NCBI GenBank assembly: GCA_949288175.1
Contig: CASEIV010000009.1
Coordinates: 62,001 to 126,000 of the forward strand
From: an uncultured Eubacteriales bacterium
GTDB lineage: Bacteria; Bacillota; Clostridia; TANB77; CAG-508
Direction: 5' to 3'
DNA length: 64,000 nucleotides
Position 1 is the first letter of the stretch. Each line of letters begins with the position of its first letter. The notes under the pieces were generated by a model. That model had not been told where the DNA came from. It did not search any database and saw only the letters and a program-made list of their open reading frames with translations. The translations under genes and the position numbers were made by a program. Positions 48,201 through 57,548 of the stretch are shown here, one piece after another.

Positions 48201-51200
48201 TATGAAGAAACAACAGTAGATAATCATGTAACGGTAACGGGAGATGAAATAGATGCAAAAACTTCTAATACGATAACACATACTATACTTCCAAATAATC
48301 CAGACCAACCAAATAATCCAGATAATCCAAATAATCCAGACGATCCAGACAATCCAAATAACCCAGATAACCCAGACAATCCAGATAATCCAAATAATCC
48401 AGATAATCCACAAAATACATATAGCATATCAGGTATTGCGTGGGAAGATCAAAATGAGGATGGACAGAGACAAATAGATGAAAATGGATTAAATGGAATA
48501 ACGGTTATGTTAATAGATATGAAAAATCCAAATACAGTAAGAACAAGAGTAGAAACAGATGCTAATGGAGCATATACTTTTTCAGATTTAGAACAAGGTA
48601 ACTATGTAGTAATATTTAGATATGATACAAATACATACAGAATAACAGAATATCAAAAAAGTGGAGTTAGTAATTCATTAAATTCTGATGGAACAAGTAC
48701 TACAATTATATTAAATGGAGAACAAATAAGTGTAGGTGTAACAGATACCATAGAAATAGGTTCAAATGTTACAAATATAGATATAGGTTTAATAAAAAAT
48801 AAAATATGTGATTTTAAATTAGATAAATATATAAATAAAATAACAGTAGTAACAAATAAAGGGACAAAAGAACAAGCATATAACAATGAAAAATTAGCGA
48901 AAGTGGAAATAAGAGCAAAAGAAATAGAAGGTGCAACTGTTATTGTAGAATATAAAATAGTAGCAACAAATGAAGGGGAAATGACAGCAAATATAGAAGA
49001 AATAGTTGATTATATACCTGAAGGATTTGATTTTTCGTCAGAATTAAATAATGATTGGGCAATTAAGAAATCAGGAGAAATCATGAATACGAGCACATCA
49101 AATAAAGAGATAGCACCAGGAGAAAGTGTAGAACTTAAATTAGTGTTGACAAAGCAAATGACACAAAACGAAACAGGAACTTTTACAAATATTGCAGAAA
49201 TTAGTGAGATAAGTAATAGTCAAGGTGTAAAGGATATAGATTCAACACCAGCAAATCGTGTAAACTCAGAAGATGATTTCAGCCAAGCAGATGTGATTAT
49301 TTCAATCAGCACAGGTGCAATTGTATATATTTCAATAGCGATTGCTATATTACTAATATTGATAATAGTATGTATTGTATTGATAAAAAAAGGAAAATTG
49401 GATATTCATAAAATTTTAAAATTTAGTAAAATGACAGTATTTTTAATACTATTTACTATGACTATAGTATTACAACAAACAGAGGTAAATGCATATCAAC
49501 AATCATATTATTTTGTATATGATACTAGTGAAGGTCAATATGGACATACATTTTTTGGAGGACCAACAGGAATTGCATATTGTATGAATGAAGGTGCACA
49601 AGCATATAATACAACATATAGTTATGGGGGAATTGCTTCTGAAAAGTATGCTAACAAGATAGAAACGTCAACAGGAGATTTTACTTTAACTAACAATAAA
49701 GAAGATATGATAGGAATGAAAAAGCTTGGAAGTGACTATATATTAGGACCATTCTATGTTACTTGTTCATCAAATGGAACATATAATTATTACATTTATG
49801 ATGGAAACGGAAACCAAATTACGACATATACTACCTGTGACAGTAATGGTTATCCTATAGATGTAAGCGGAAGTATGGGATTCTATATAAAAATTCCAGA
49901 AAGTCAACTTCAAAATGGGATATCTAGAGTGAAACTTTCAGCTACTAGAACAGTTGCAACAACTATACAACAAGATTATTATGTAATTCCTTGGTATTCT
50001 TGTCCATATCCAGATGGACAAGACATTCAGGCTAGTGGATATGTTTATGATTCAACAACATCAAGTCAAAGTAGTAAAGATGTTACGAAATCAGTTGAGT
50101 GGACAAATTTCCAAGGTGGATTACAAATCATCAAACAAGATGCAGATGATATGAATGTGAAACTTCCTGGAGTAGAAATTAATGTAAGAAATGATAGCTT
50201 AGGATATAACCAAACGTTTACAACAGACGAAAATGGTGAAATATATGTAGATAATTTACAACCAGGTGAATACATTGTAACAGAAGTTTCAAACAATCAT
50301 TATGGATATACCAAGATAGAAAGTGAAGAAGTACAAATATATGCAGGTGCATTTCGTAAATATAGCTTAACCAATGAAAAGCAAACAGGTAACTTAAAAA
50401 TTGAGAAAAAAGATACTGATAATAACAATGTACTAGAAGGTGTAAGCTTTAGAATAAAAGAACAGCAGAGTGATCAATATGTCATAGGAATGCAAGAAGA
50501 TGAATCAGGAAATTTAATACCAATCACAACGGCAACAGGAACTGTATATTTTGACAATATGAAAACAACAGATAATCCAGATGAAGCAACAACATTTGTT
50601 ACAGATGAAAATGGATTAATACAAATACATAATATCTTGATTGGCACATATATTGTGGAAGAAATATCTGTAGGGGATCATAATTTTGGTTATGAAACAG
50701 ATGATGAATATATATCATGGGAAATTAATGGAGAAACTGGTTCAGGAAATGACATGGTTGTAGAAGTAAGTAGACAAAGGTCATATAAAACGGTTGAGGA
50801 TACAAGCATTATAACAGATAGCAAAAAAATCGTAGAGGATGGAACATATGAAATTGAAAGTGGTCTAAATGCAAATGTAGTGGTTGATATAGGACATGCA
50901 TATCCATATAATGGAGCAAACGTAAATATTCACCAAAAAAATGGATCAATTGCACAAAAATTCTACATAAAATATTTGGGTGACGGATATTACTCTATTA
51001 TATCGATGGCAACAAACAAATATGTCGATGTAGAAAATGCAAGTACAACACCAGGAGCAAATGTACACACATGGGATTTCAATAATCTAGATGCACAAAG
51101 ATGGTTGTTCCAAGATGCAGGCAATGGATATTACTATTTCATATCAAAATGTAATTCATTATATATGGATGTAAAAGATGCATTAATAGCAGATTTTACA

Positions 51201-54200
51201 AATGTACAAGTCAATAGATTTACGAATTCAAGAGCAGAAACATTCAAGTTAAATGATTGGTATGAAGTAGGAGAAGGAGATTTTAGCACAGTTATCGTAA
51301 AAAATAGAAGAAAATATATTAAGATAAGAGGATTTGCTTGGGAAGAAAAAACAGATGGAAAAAATAGTACAAAAGATTATACATGGAATGACGAAACAGA
51401 AGATAAAAGATTAGCAAATGTACCAGTTAGATTGATGGATGCTAATGGACAAATCATGGATGAAACAATAACAGATGTTAATGGAGAATATGTATTTGGT
51501 AATTATGATGAAAATACAGAAGCTATAAAACTAGAAATAGATGATTTGGTAGGAGCATATATTGAATTTGAATATAATGGTATGAGCTATCAATCTATAG
51601 AAGTAAATCCAGAGTTTAATCCACAAGAAGAGACGACTTCAAATGGAAATACAATTGTAAGATATAGTGGAAATAAAAATACAGCAACAGATGAAGCATT
51701 AAGACCTGAATTTAATGATAATTATGCAACCATTAGTAAAGGAATGTCATCTACAACAACAGGGGAGGCAAAATATAGTATTGAATATGAATATGATGCG
51801 AAATATCATAAAAGTGGTGTTATTTATGGGGATGAGAATGAGATAAGATACGGATATGAAAGACAAACCTATCCAATTTCTGGAACCTATGATCAATATA
51901 CACTACGAGCAGTAACACAAAGAAGTACTACAAATGCACTTTGTACACCATTAACCCCAGAACAAATTAGAGAAGAAGCAGTAGTAGAAATTGGAGGACT
52001 AAACTTAGGTGTAGAAGAAAGAATTATGCCAGACTTAGCAGTTGTACAAGATATGGATAATGTAGAAATCAAATTAAATGGTTATACACATACATATCAA
52101 TATGCACAAAGGTTTGAGAATCCAGAAGAATATGCAGGAGGAGATCCATTTAATGTAGGTGTAAAATTTGCCAATAAATATATCAGTAATTCATATTCAA
52201 GAGAAGTATACTCATCAGATCTTGTATATAATGAGCAATATGAAGGAGGAAAATTAGAAGTTTATGTAACTTATAGAGTGCAATTAAGAAATGAATCAAG
52301 TGTATATAGTCAATTGAAAACATTAAAAAATTATTATGATGAAAGATATGAAAGTATACTTGTAAGAGATGATGGGTATGTAACAAATGATAAGGGAATC
52401 ATTACAGAGTATGGCGAAGAAATAAGCTCTACAGTAGATAGTAGGTATAATAAAGATGGCATGAAAAGAGCAGATATATATACAGATTATAAAATGGCAC
52501 CAGGAGAAACAAGAGAAATCACCATTACATATAAATTAAATAATGACGCCATCAATAGTATATTAAATGGAAAGGTAACATTAGATTCTATAACAGAGGT
52601 AACATCATATTCATCATATAGTGATGACCAATATAGTATACCTTATGCAGGAATTGATGTAGATTCTGCACCAGATACAATCGATCCAAGTAATTATATA
52701 AATACAACAGAAGACGATACAGATAAGGCACCATCATTAATTCTTATATGGAAAGAAGAAAGAGTTATTACAGGTACAGTTTGGGAAGATAGTGCAGATC
52801 CAATGTTCTTAAATAATACAGACCCATATGAAAAACAAAGAAGAGGAGATGGTGAGTATCAACAAGCAAGTGAAAATGTTATTGAAAAAGTCCAAGTAGA
52901 ATTGCTAATACCAGAAGGAAGTAATTTATATAGAACAGCAAAACTATATCAATATGATAAAGGAGATAAGATAATTACAGACGCAATCGTGGAAACAGAT
53001 AATTACGGTAATTATGAATTTGTCGGAGTCATACCATCAAGTTATATTTTGAGATATACATATGGAAATACAAGTATCTTCTGTGATAAAGATGGTAATC
53101 CATTACTAGATGGAGAAGGCAATAAAATACATGTAAATGTTGATAATTATAAATCTACCATTTACAGAGGAGGAAGCCAGGAAAATGTAGAAACTATAAA
53201 GAAAAATCGCTACTGGTATAGAGAAGAAACAAGTAATGTTGAAGCAGTACAAAGATTATCAGATGCGAGAGATACTGAGGGAATAAAAACAAATGGAACC
53301 AAAATAGATATCATAGCAGATAGAATAGAGGATAAAGACTACTATTATGGGAATCTGGCTACAGAGAAAGAATTAGAATCAATTTGTGCGAATACAGAAA
53401 TATTTGATATTAAACTAGATTATGATGTAGAACTAGATAATATAAGTCAGTATGGAGCAGAACTGAAATTTATATTTGACAATATTGATTTTGGTATTAT
53501 CGAAAGACCAAGACAGGATTTAGAAGTAGATAAGCAGATATCAAATATAGAAATTACATTAGCAAATGGAACCACACTTATCAAAGGAGATCCAAGAAGT
53601 CAAAATCTATCAGGTGTCAGAGTGTTAGATAATCATGATGTTTATATTGAAATGGATAATGAACTGATACAAGGATCAACTATGACAGTAACTTATGAGA
53701 TATCTGTAGATAATAGAAAATGTGAGATAGACTATAATGATGAGAACTATTATATCTATGGAATTGTTCCAACAAACAAAGAACAGAAATACAAAATCGC
53801 AAGAGTTATGGACATGTATGATTATTTACCAAGTGAATTGTTATTACAAACAAAATATAGTGGTAGTTGGGAGAAGATAGCAATAAGAGATACAGATAAA
53901 GGAACAGTACTTTCAGAAGAAGCATATGAGGCAGTAAAAGGACTTCAAAATATTGTTCACTTAGGTACAAGAGTATTTGCATATCAAGAACCAGGAACAA
54001 TACTATCAGATAATACATTAGTTGTATCAAAACAATTATCAACGACATCAGATGATTTAACATATGAAAATGATGTGGAAATCACAAGGGTAATAGGCAG
54101 AGGCGTATATAATTCAACACCTGGAAATTATGACCCAACAACAAATACACCAGATGAATTAGATAATGCTAAAGTAGGAATAACAATTACAGCCCCTACT

Positions 54201-54299
54201 GGTGAAAATAGACAATATATATTATATGGCACACTTGGAATTAGTTTACTTGTTATTGTAGGAGTAGGTATTGTCTTTATCAAAAAGAAAGTATTATAA
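45264..54299 (+). CDS. 3011-residue fused surface protein (duplicate of the upstream two-gene cassette)
   Basis: The N-terminal half (about 1-1378) repeats the plan of the 1646-aa protein: signal peptide to about 33 (NVNA-EEE), DUF11-like repeats, a Pro/Asn/Asp spacer (about 1010-1050), an SdrD B-like domain (ISGIAWEDQNEDGQRQIDEN), a final domain and a membrane helix at about 1352-1376. A 14-residue basic linker follows, then a second hydrophobic stretch (about 1391-1408, ending TEVNA-YQQ) like a signal peptide. The second half matches the 1319-aa protein: Cna-B repeats near 1619 and 1711, a ricin-type beta-trefoil near 1861-1995 (absent upstream), SdrD-like domains, and an end with APTGEN, helix and FIKKKVL. 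The Cys of the thioester domain remains (IAYCMNEG) but the QxAIW segment is missing. GGAGG precedes ATG. Confidence 0.85.
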   Translation: MKKKVLRKQTMAILILVFAVLNIFMLAIQNVNAEEELSVHANPILEGTLEKYINYDISEGDKGTLVQYHLRTGIDYQEESEVFPVKENETTIQVGQIDGKYPYDVRVITNRTEVTNGNTDIYHTDMLYDPSTGTVTIYMDNLDENGNMLSDKIPNSDNRDDYIVVCYYDTYIDNPVERKVSLDISSKMTLFSNENTEVYGEGKLENVVTENVGDVTSIKHDTEDIYNGYIKSNIINGTEYNTPYTETAEINVSKKEVHQKMQITEENTFVRTNGEEVVRDLGNDYELVYKSTKFEKQNIVELLGEEFNIEISDENNNILATINQDTQFAEDGSITITYENDVKNVNIKTSKIITEGIFHIENTKEIKSTMREIQNVKIKTTTNIIGMNEEEVKIQTEENTEETQIVEKESYTKTDESFVEIKDAETKVDFDISTENLTNEKQNEITFKIKLQTTSNADNMFKNTKLKIELPNQVEKVILKENSIIYANGLTLSEPYIETNENGNINIVSTLEGTQTQYNENELGLTTNIEIKAVLILKKDIENASESINLNYTNEWTLDNEIESGNCSKKVEINSFQNTNVVKEDENLSGESIINTQDIEGLQLEVNPIRGNTNINDGDVIYEGEYIKYNIKVTNTSDEDINNLKIIGTIPDGLTYGELEADFNSFRGEYKYNFDDSIREKNIDIGTIKSGESKTVFYEVQANDLADVEEKQILTEIKVCLGEQEVQNYEIRNVVKKAEVKVFLRANLDYRGHNGWNYWVDLSSAVEEDVTVKIYLPKEFELDCVVYEGSKISLDMEISEENVITTTLNSTGSYSFQGAIDNIEKEDSKSSVELTAFVEVIKDNIYTSNENRIIVQYNNVNVSMTSPNEGEEVKYGEEINYEVKIENTGGNNVNYGESDYINVRLTDYLPEDLQPISITYNTWTLDDKLQIVSNDTITKDISGINVDESGKPLPNIDEYILIPSGETSTITIKTTAGYVYEETTVDNHVTVTGDEIDAKTSNTITHTILPNNPDQPNNPDNPNNPDDPDNPNNPDNPDNPDNPNNPDNPQNTYSISGIAWEDQNEDGQRQIDENGLNGITVMLIDMKNPNTVRTRVETDANGAYTFSDLEQGNYVVIFRYDTNTYRITEYQKSGVSNSLNSDGTSTTIILNGEQISVGVTDTIEIGSNVTNIDIGLIKNKICDFKLDKYINKITVVTNKGTKEQAYNNEKLAKVEIRAKEIEGATVIVEYKIVATNEGEMTANIEEIVDYIPEGFDFSSELNNDWAIKKSGEIMNTSTSNKEIAPGESVELKLVLTKQMTQNETGTFTNIAEISEISNSQGVKDIDSTPANRVNSEDDFSQADVIISISTGAIVYISIAIAILLILIIVCIVLIKKGKLDIHKILKFSKMTVFLILFTMTIVLQQTEVNAYQQSYYFVYDTSEGQYGHTFFGGPTGIAYCMNEGAQAYNTTYSYGGIASEKYANKIETSTGDFTLTNNKEDMIGMKKLGSDYILGPFYVTCSSNGTYNYYIYDGNGNQITTYTTCDSNGYPIDVSGSMGFYIKIPESQLQNGISRVKLSATRTVATTIQQDYYVIPWYSCPYPDGQDIQASGYVYDSTTSSQSSKDVTKSVEWTNFQGGLQIIKQDADDMNVKLPGVEINVRNDSLGYNQTFTTDENGEIYVDNLQPGEYIVTEVSNNHYGYTKIESEEVQIYAGAFRKYSLTNEKQTGNLKIEKKDTDNNNVLEGVSFRIKEQQSDQYVIGMQEDESGNLIPITTATGTVYFDNMKTTDNPDEATTFVTDENGLIQIHNILIGTYIVEEISVGDHNFGYETDDEYISWEINGETGSGNDMVVEVSRQRSYKTVEDTSIITDSKKIVEDGTYEIESGLNANVVVDIGHAYPYNGANVNIHQKNGSIAQKFYIKYLGDGYYSIISMATNKYVDVENASTTPGANVHTWDFNNLDAQRWLFQDAGNGYYYFISKCNSLYMDVKDALIADFTNVQVNRFTNSRAETFKLNDWYEVGEGDFSTVIVKNRRKYIKIRGFAWEEKTDGKNSTKDYTWNDETEDKRLANVPVRLMDANGQIMDETITDVNGEYVFGNYDENTEAIKLEIDDLVGAYIEFEYNGMSYQSIEVNPEFNPQEETTSNGNTIVRYSGNKNTATDEALRPEFNDNYATISKGMSSTTTGEAKYSIEYEYDAKYHKSGVIYGDENEIRYGYERQTYPISGTYDQYTLRAVTQRSTTNALCTPLTPEQIREEAVVEIGGLNLGVEERIMPDLAVVQDMDNVEIKLNGYTHTYQYAQRFENPEEYAGGDPFNVGVKFANKYISNSYSREVYSSDLVYNEQYEGGKLEVYVTYRVQLRNESSVYSQLKTLKNYYDERYESILVRDDGYVTNDKGIITEYGEEISSTVDSRYNKDGMKRADIYTDYKMAPGETREITITYKLNNDAINSILNGKVTLDSITEVTSYSSYSDDQYSIPYAGIDVDSAPDTIDPSNYINTTEDDTDKAPSLILIWKEERVITGTVWEDSADPMFLNNTDPYEKQRRGDGEYQQASENVIEKVQVELLIPEGSNLYRTAKLYQYDKGDKIITDAIVETDNYGNYEFVGVIPSSYILRYTYGNTSIFCDKDGNPLLDGEGNKIHVNVDNYKSTIYRGGSQENVETIKKNRYWYREETSNVEAVQRLSDARDTEGIKTNGTKIDIIADRIEDKDYYYGNLATEKELESICANTEIFDIKLDYDVELDNISQYGAELKFIFDNIDFGIIERPRQDLEVDKQISNIEITLANGTTLIKGDPRSQNLSGVRVLDNHDVYIEMDNELIQGSTMTVTYEISVDNRKCEIDYNDENYYIYGIVPTNKEQKYKIARVMDMYDYLPSELLLQTKYSGSWEKIAIRDTDKGTVLSEEAYEAVKGLQNIVHLGTRVFAYQEPGTILSDNTLVVSKQLSTTSDDLTYENDVEITRVIGRGVYNSTPGNYDPTTNTPDELDNAKVGITITAPTGENRQYILYGTLGISLLVIVGVGIVFIKKKVL
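48291..48411 (+). repeat. Tandem repeat coding for Pro-Asn-Asp linker
   Basis: Units of ccaaataat and ccagataat/ccagacaat repeat for about 120 bases and code for PNNPDNPNNP-type sequence, a rigid spacer of the 3011-aa protein. It is a slippage-prone microsatellite, not a CRISPR array. Confidence 0.9.
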
Positions 54300-54327
54300 A
54301 ATTCAAAATGAATTAAAAATATAATCT

Positions 54328-54361
54328 AAAAAAATCATTCCTAAATAGGGATGATTTTTTT
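54328..54361 (+). terminator. Rho-independent terminator after the 3011-aa gene
   Basis: aaaaaaatcattcc pairs with gggatgattttttt (one G-U) around ctaaata, with a T run. Confidence 0.85.
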
Positions 54362-54373
54362 GTCATACTTTTC

Positions 54374-54556
54374 ATTCAATAGATAAACCTGGGGATACTA
54401 TATATTATATTTTAAGCGGGCTACGTGGGGACCGACACGCTACATATTGTTAATAAATCAGCGACAGTCCCGTGGGAGCTGATTTATCTACAATATGTAA
54501 AGTGTTGGGATAGCGAAAAATATAATATATAGTATCCCCAGGTTTATCTATTGAAT
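54374..54556. repeat. Long inverted-repeat element E upstream of spoIIE
   Basis: The outer arms 54374-54413 and 54517-54556 are a perfect 40-bp inverted repeat. An asymmetric internal loop (gggctacgtggggaccgacacg versus gtgttgggatag) leads to an inner stem, 54442-54462 with 54478-54498, capped by gacagtcccgtggga. The architecture (perfect outer arms, bulge, inner stem) matches elements B, C and D, but the sequence differs. The rest of the 480-base gap before spoIIE is AT-rich leader. Confidence 0.87.
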
Positions 54557-54693
54557 AGAAGTTATTCATATGAATTGAAGTTATGATATTGCTTTTTTTG
54601 ACATTCTGTAATAAAATAAAAAGCATAAAAATAAAGAAAAAGGAATATAAAAAAATATATTATAAAAAAAACGTATATTCTGTAAAAAAATTA

Positions 54694-54711
54694 TTCGTAA
54701 TGAGTTACGAA
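54694..54711. promoter_or_regulatory. Palindrome ttcgtaa-tgag-ttacgaa upstream of spoIIE
   Basis: A perfect 7-bp inverted repeat with a 4-base spacer, 71 bases before the spoIIE start. Its form suits a dimeric regulator, but the regulator is unknown and no clear promoter was matched to it. Confidence 0.35.
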
Positions 54712-54781
54712 AAAAGACAAAAACCACGAAAGACAAGTAGTAAAATATAGCGTATATATTGGGTAAAGGTGGTATGTAAAT

Positions 54782-57193
54782 ATGTTTCAAAATATAAATG
54801 AATATACAATACAAGATAGAAAAAAAGAAACGATTAGTAAATGGTCAGAAGTGATGAAACGAAATAATATTATCATGTATATCTTATCATTTATGTTATC
54901 GTTAGTAGGTATAGGAGGAGATTTTTCCTTATTTAGTATTAGTATATTAGGGGCTTGCTTTTCGTCTTCTATTCCGCTTTTAGGAATTATAGTGGTATCC
55001 TTAATCGGAAATGTTATCAAATTTGGTGTAGGTGGAGGATTAGAATATTTTCTAACAAGTCTGGTATTTTTTATCAGTTTATTCATCATAAAACCAAAAT
55101 ATAACGAAGAAGAGAGAAATGAAAAAATCAAAATAGGTAAAAACATGTTTATCGCTGTTTTTATCATACAAATCATAAAGGCATTGTTTTCTACAGTTAC
55201 ATTTTATGACATATTATTAAGCATTACCTATACAATCATTGCTATTGCATTTTATAAAATATTTGCAAATTCTATTCCTGTTATTGAAAATTTTGGAGAG
55301 AAAAAGGCATTTTCTATTGAAGAAGTGATTGGAACAAGTCTTCTATTAGCAATAGCCGTAAGTGCTTTTTCAGATATATCTATTCTAGGATTTTCAATAC
55401 GAAACATACTTAGTATATTCATTGTACTCGTTTTAGGATGGAAAAATGGTGTATTGGTAGGTGCTACTTCAGGGGTAACGATTGGTGTCACACTAGGAAT
55501 TATTACAGGAGGAGAACCAATTATTATAGCAGCTTATGCGATTTCTGGTATGGTAGCAGGATTTTTAAATCGATTTGGAAGAATAGGTGTCATTGTTGGA
55601 TTTTGTATCGGAAATGTGATATTAGCATATGCATCAAATGGATACACAGTAGAGTTAATCTATTTCAAAGAAATTTTATTGGCATCTATTATGCTATTAG
55701 CAGTACCAAAAAATATCCATATTGATATAGAAGAATTTGTGGGTGGATCAAAGTTTTTACCAATTTCTAGAGAAAGAAACTTGACAAGAGAAAAAGAAAC
55801 TGTTGAAAAATTAAATAATGTATCAGAAACCATCAAAAAAATGGCAAATGCTTATGCAAAAGATACAAAGGAAGCGTTTTCTATTGAAGAAAGGGAAGAA
55901 AATAAGCAAATCTTTATCAATGAATTATTAAATAATTTGGAACCATATAAAGATAATTTATTATATGAAGATATTGCCAATGTAAATGGAAAGATTATAG
56001 ATGAAATATTTAATTTGTTATTAGAAAAACAAGAAATTGAAAGAGAAGATTTATTAAAAATCTTTGCAGATTGCAATAGTTATATTATAGGGTTTGATGA
56101 TAAAGAAGTCAGTGGATATTTAGAAGAAAATATATTACAAGTTTTAAGAATATTAAACATTTCCTATAAAGTAAGCAAAAATAATTTTGTTTGGAAAAGA
56201 AAACTAGAAGAAAGCAAGAAAAATATGGAAACACAATTAAGAGGTGTTTCAAAAGTAATATCTAGTATTGCAAAAGATATCCAAAAAGAAGCTGTTAAAG
56301 AAGAGGACTATACAAAACAAGAAATTGAAGTGATTGAATTATTAAAACAAAAAGAAATAAAAGTAAATGAAGTATCTATTCATAAAAAAGATAGATATAT
56401 GATTCATATATTGCTTGAAGAAATGGCAGATAACCGTGTCATAGAAAATATACTTACTAAAATTTTAAAGGAGAACATCATTTTAAATGAGGAAAACTCT
56501 ACGGAAACAGACTTGATATATATTTCTGAGGATAAATATGTGATTGGATTTGCCACTGCAGATTCTAGTAAAAACCAAAGTGAAGTTTCAGGAGACAATT
56601 TTATCAATATAAGACTAAAAGATGGAAAATATGTGATTGCATTAAGTGATGGAATCGGAACAGGTAGAAAAGCAAATGAAAGTAGTATGCAAGCATTAGC
56701 TATGTTGCAAAACTTATTGGAATCTGGATTTGATAAAGATAGTTCTATTGAATTAATTACATCTACTTTAATTAGCAAAAATGAGGAAATTTTTGCTACA
56801 CTAGATATTGCTATTATTGATTTATACAAAGGAACAGTCGAATTTATCAAGAGTGGAGCATGTCCAACATATATCAAAAAAAATAAAAAGGTACAAATTA
56901 TAAAATCAAATTCACTTCCAGCAGGGATGGTTAATCAAGATAATATACAAGTATTTGATACAGATATACAAAGTGAACAAATTATGCTTATGTGTACAGA
57001 TGGGATACTAGATTCTAATATAGAGTATAAAAACAAGGAATTATGGATTAAATATTTATTAGAAGATATCGAAACAAAAAATACTAAAAAAATAGCAGAT
57101 ATCGTATTAAATGAAGCAATTGATAATAATTTTGGAAAAACAAAAGATGATATGAGTGTTATTGTGTGCAAATTTATGGAAAAAGATATATAA
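54782..57193 (+). CDS. spoIIE: Stage II sporulation protein E, serine phosphatase
   Basis: The protein has 803 residues, ATG after AAAGGTGG. About ten membrane helices occupy residues 30-310. A central regulatory region follows (RERNLTREKETVEKLNNVSE onward). The C-terminal PP2C-type phosphatase (about 585-800) has DNFINIRLKDGKYVIALSDG and GIGTGRKANESS, the acidic metal residues of ALSDGIGTG and CTDGILD, and TKDDMSVIVCKF at the end. SpoIIE dephosphorylates SpoIIAA to release sigma F in the forespore and acts at the polar septum. Length and order are normal. A terminator follows, and no spoIIA genes are nearby. Confidence 0.94.
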   Translation: MFQNINEYTIQDRKKETISKWSEVMKRNNIIMYILSFMLSLVGIGGDFSLFSISILGACFSSSIPLLGIIVVSLIGNVIKFGVGGGLEYFLTSLVFFISLFIIKPKYNEEERNEKIKIGKNMFIAVFIIQIIKALFSTVTFYDILLSITYTIIAIAFYKIFANSIPVIENFGEKKAFSIEEVIGTSLLLAIAVSAFSDISILGFSIRNILSIFIVLVLGWKNGVLVGATSGVTIGVTLGIITGGEPIIIAAYAISGMVAGFLNRFGRIGVIVGFCIGNVILAYASNGYTVELIYFKEILLASIMLLAVPKNIHIDIEEFVGGSKFLPISRERNLTREKETVEKLNNVSETIKKMANAYAKDTKEAFSIEEREENKQIFINELLNNLEPYKDNLLYEDIANVNGKIIDEIFNLLLEKQEIEREDLLKIFADCNSYIIGFDDKEVSGYLEENILQVLRILNISYKVSKNNFVWKRKLEESKKNMETQLRGVSKVISSIAKDIQKEAVKEEDYTKQEIEVIELLKQKEIKVNEVSIHKKDRYMIHILLEEMADNRVIENILTKILKENIILNEENSTETDLIYISEDKYVIGFATADSSKNQSEVSGDNFINIRLKDGKYVIALSDGIGTGRKANESSMQALAMLQNLLESGFDKDSSIELITSTLISKNEEIFATLDIAIIDLYKGTVEFIKSGACPTYIKKNKKVQIIKSNSLPAGMVNQDNIQVFDTDIQSEQIMLMCTDGILDSNIEYKNKELWIKYLLEDIETKNTKKIADIVLNEAIDNNFGKTKDDMSVIVCKFMEKDI

Positions 57194-57207
57194 AATGATA
57201 TTTACTT

Positions 57208-57258
57208 AAAAATAGAAGAATGTTTTATAAAAAATAAAAAAACATGCTTCTATTTTTT
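57208..57258 (+). terminator. Terminator of spoIIE
   Basis: aaaaatagaagaatgtttt pairs with aaaacatgcttctattttt with one mismatch, followed by T. Confidence 0.8.
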
Positions 57259-57280
57259 AAATGTAATCTTTTATGTTTCC

Positions 57281-57469
57281 ATCTGGATGAATGTTTATTA
57301 TTTTTTGAATTAATCGACGAATGTGCCGTGGAATAGATGTATAAATTCTTAGCTTTAAATAAATGAGGAAGCACGATAGCGAGAGGCTCGTTTATTTAAA
57401 GCTTAGAATTTATAATCTATGAAGCAAACCGAGGAGATAATTCAAAAAATAATAAACATTCATCCAGAT
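57281..57469. repeat. Long inverted-repeat element D between spoIIE and the WG-repeat gene
   Basis: The outer arms 57281-57312 and 57438-57469 are a perfect 32-bp inverted repeat. An asymmetric loop (cgacgaatgtgccgtgg versus gaagcaaaccgagga) leads to an inner stem of about 30 bp (57333-57364 with 57389-57420). The apical loop gaagcacgatagcgag is GC-richer than the surroundings. Same architecture as elements B, C and E. Confidence 0.87.
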
Positions 57470-57491
57470 AAAACTTAAATTTATTTTTTTA

Positions 57492-57520
57492 TTGTACTAA
57501 ATATAATTTTATGATATAGT
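57492..57520 (+). promoter_or_regulatory. Probable sigma-A promoter of the WG-repeat gene
   Basis: ttgtac (57492-57497), a 17-base spacer and tatagt (57515-57520), about 30 bases before the start. Confidence 0.55.
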
Positions 57521-57548
57521 ATAATTACTAAAAAAGGAGGCAAGTGTT

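Noticed and set aside
48165..48427. Minus-strand frames with Trp/Ile/Gly repeats, and a possible CRISPR-like array
   Set aside because: They are shadows of the Pro-Asn-Asp spacer of the 3011-aa gene; the repeat units are 9-12 bases without unique spacers.
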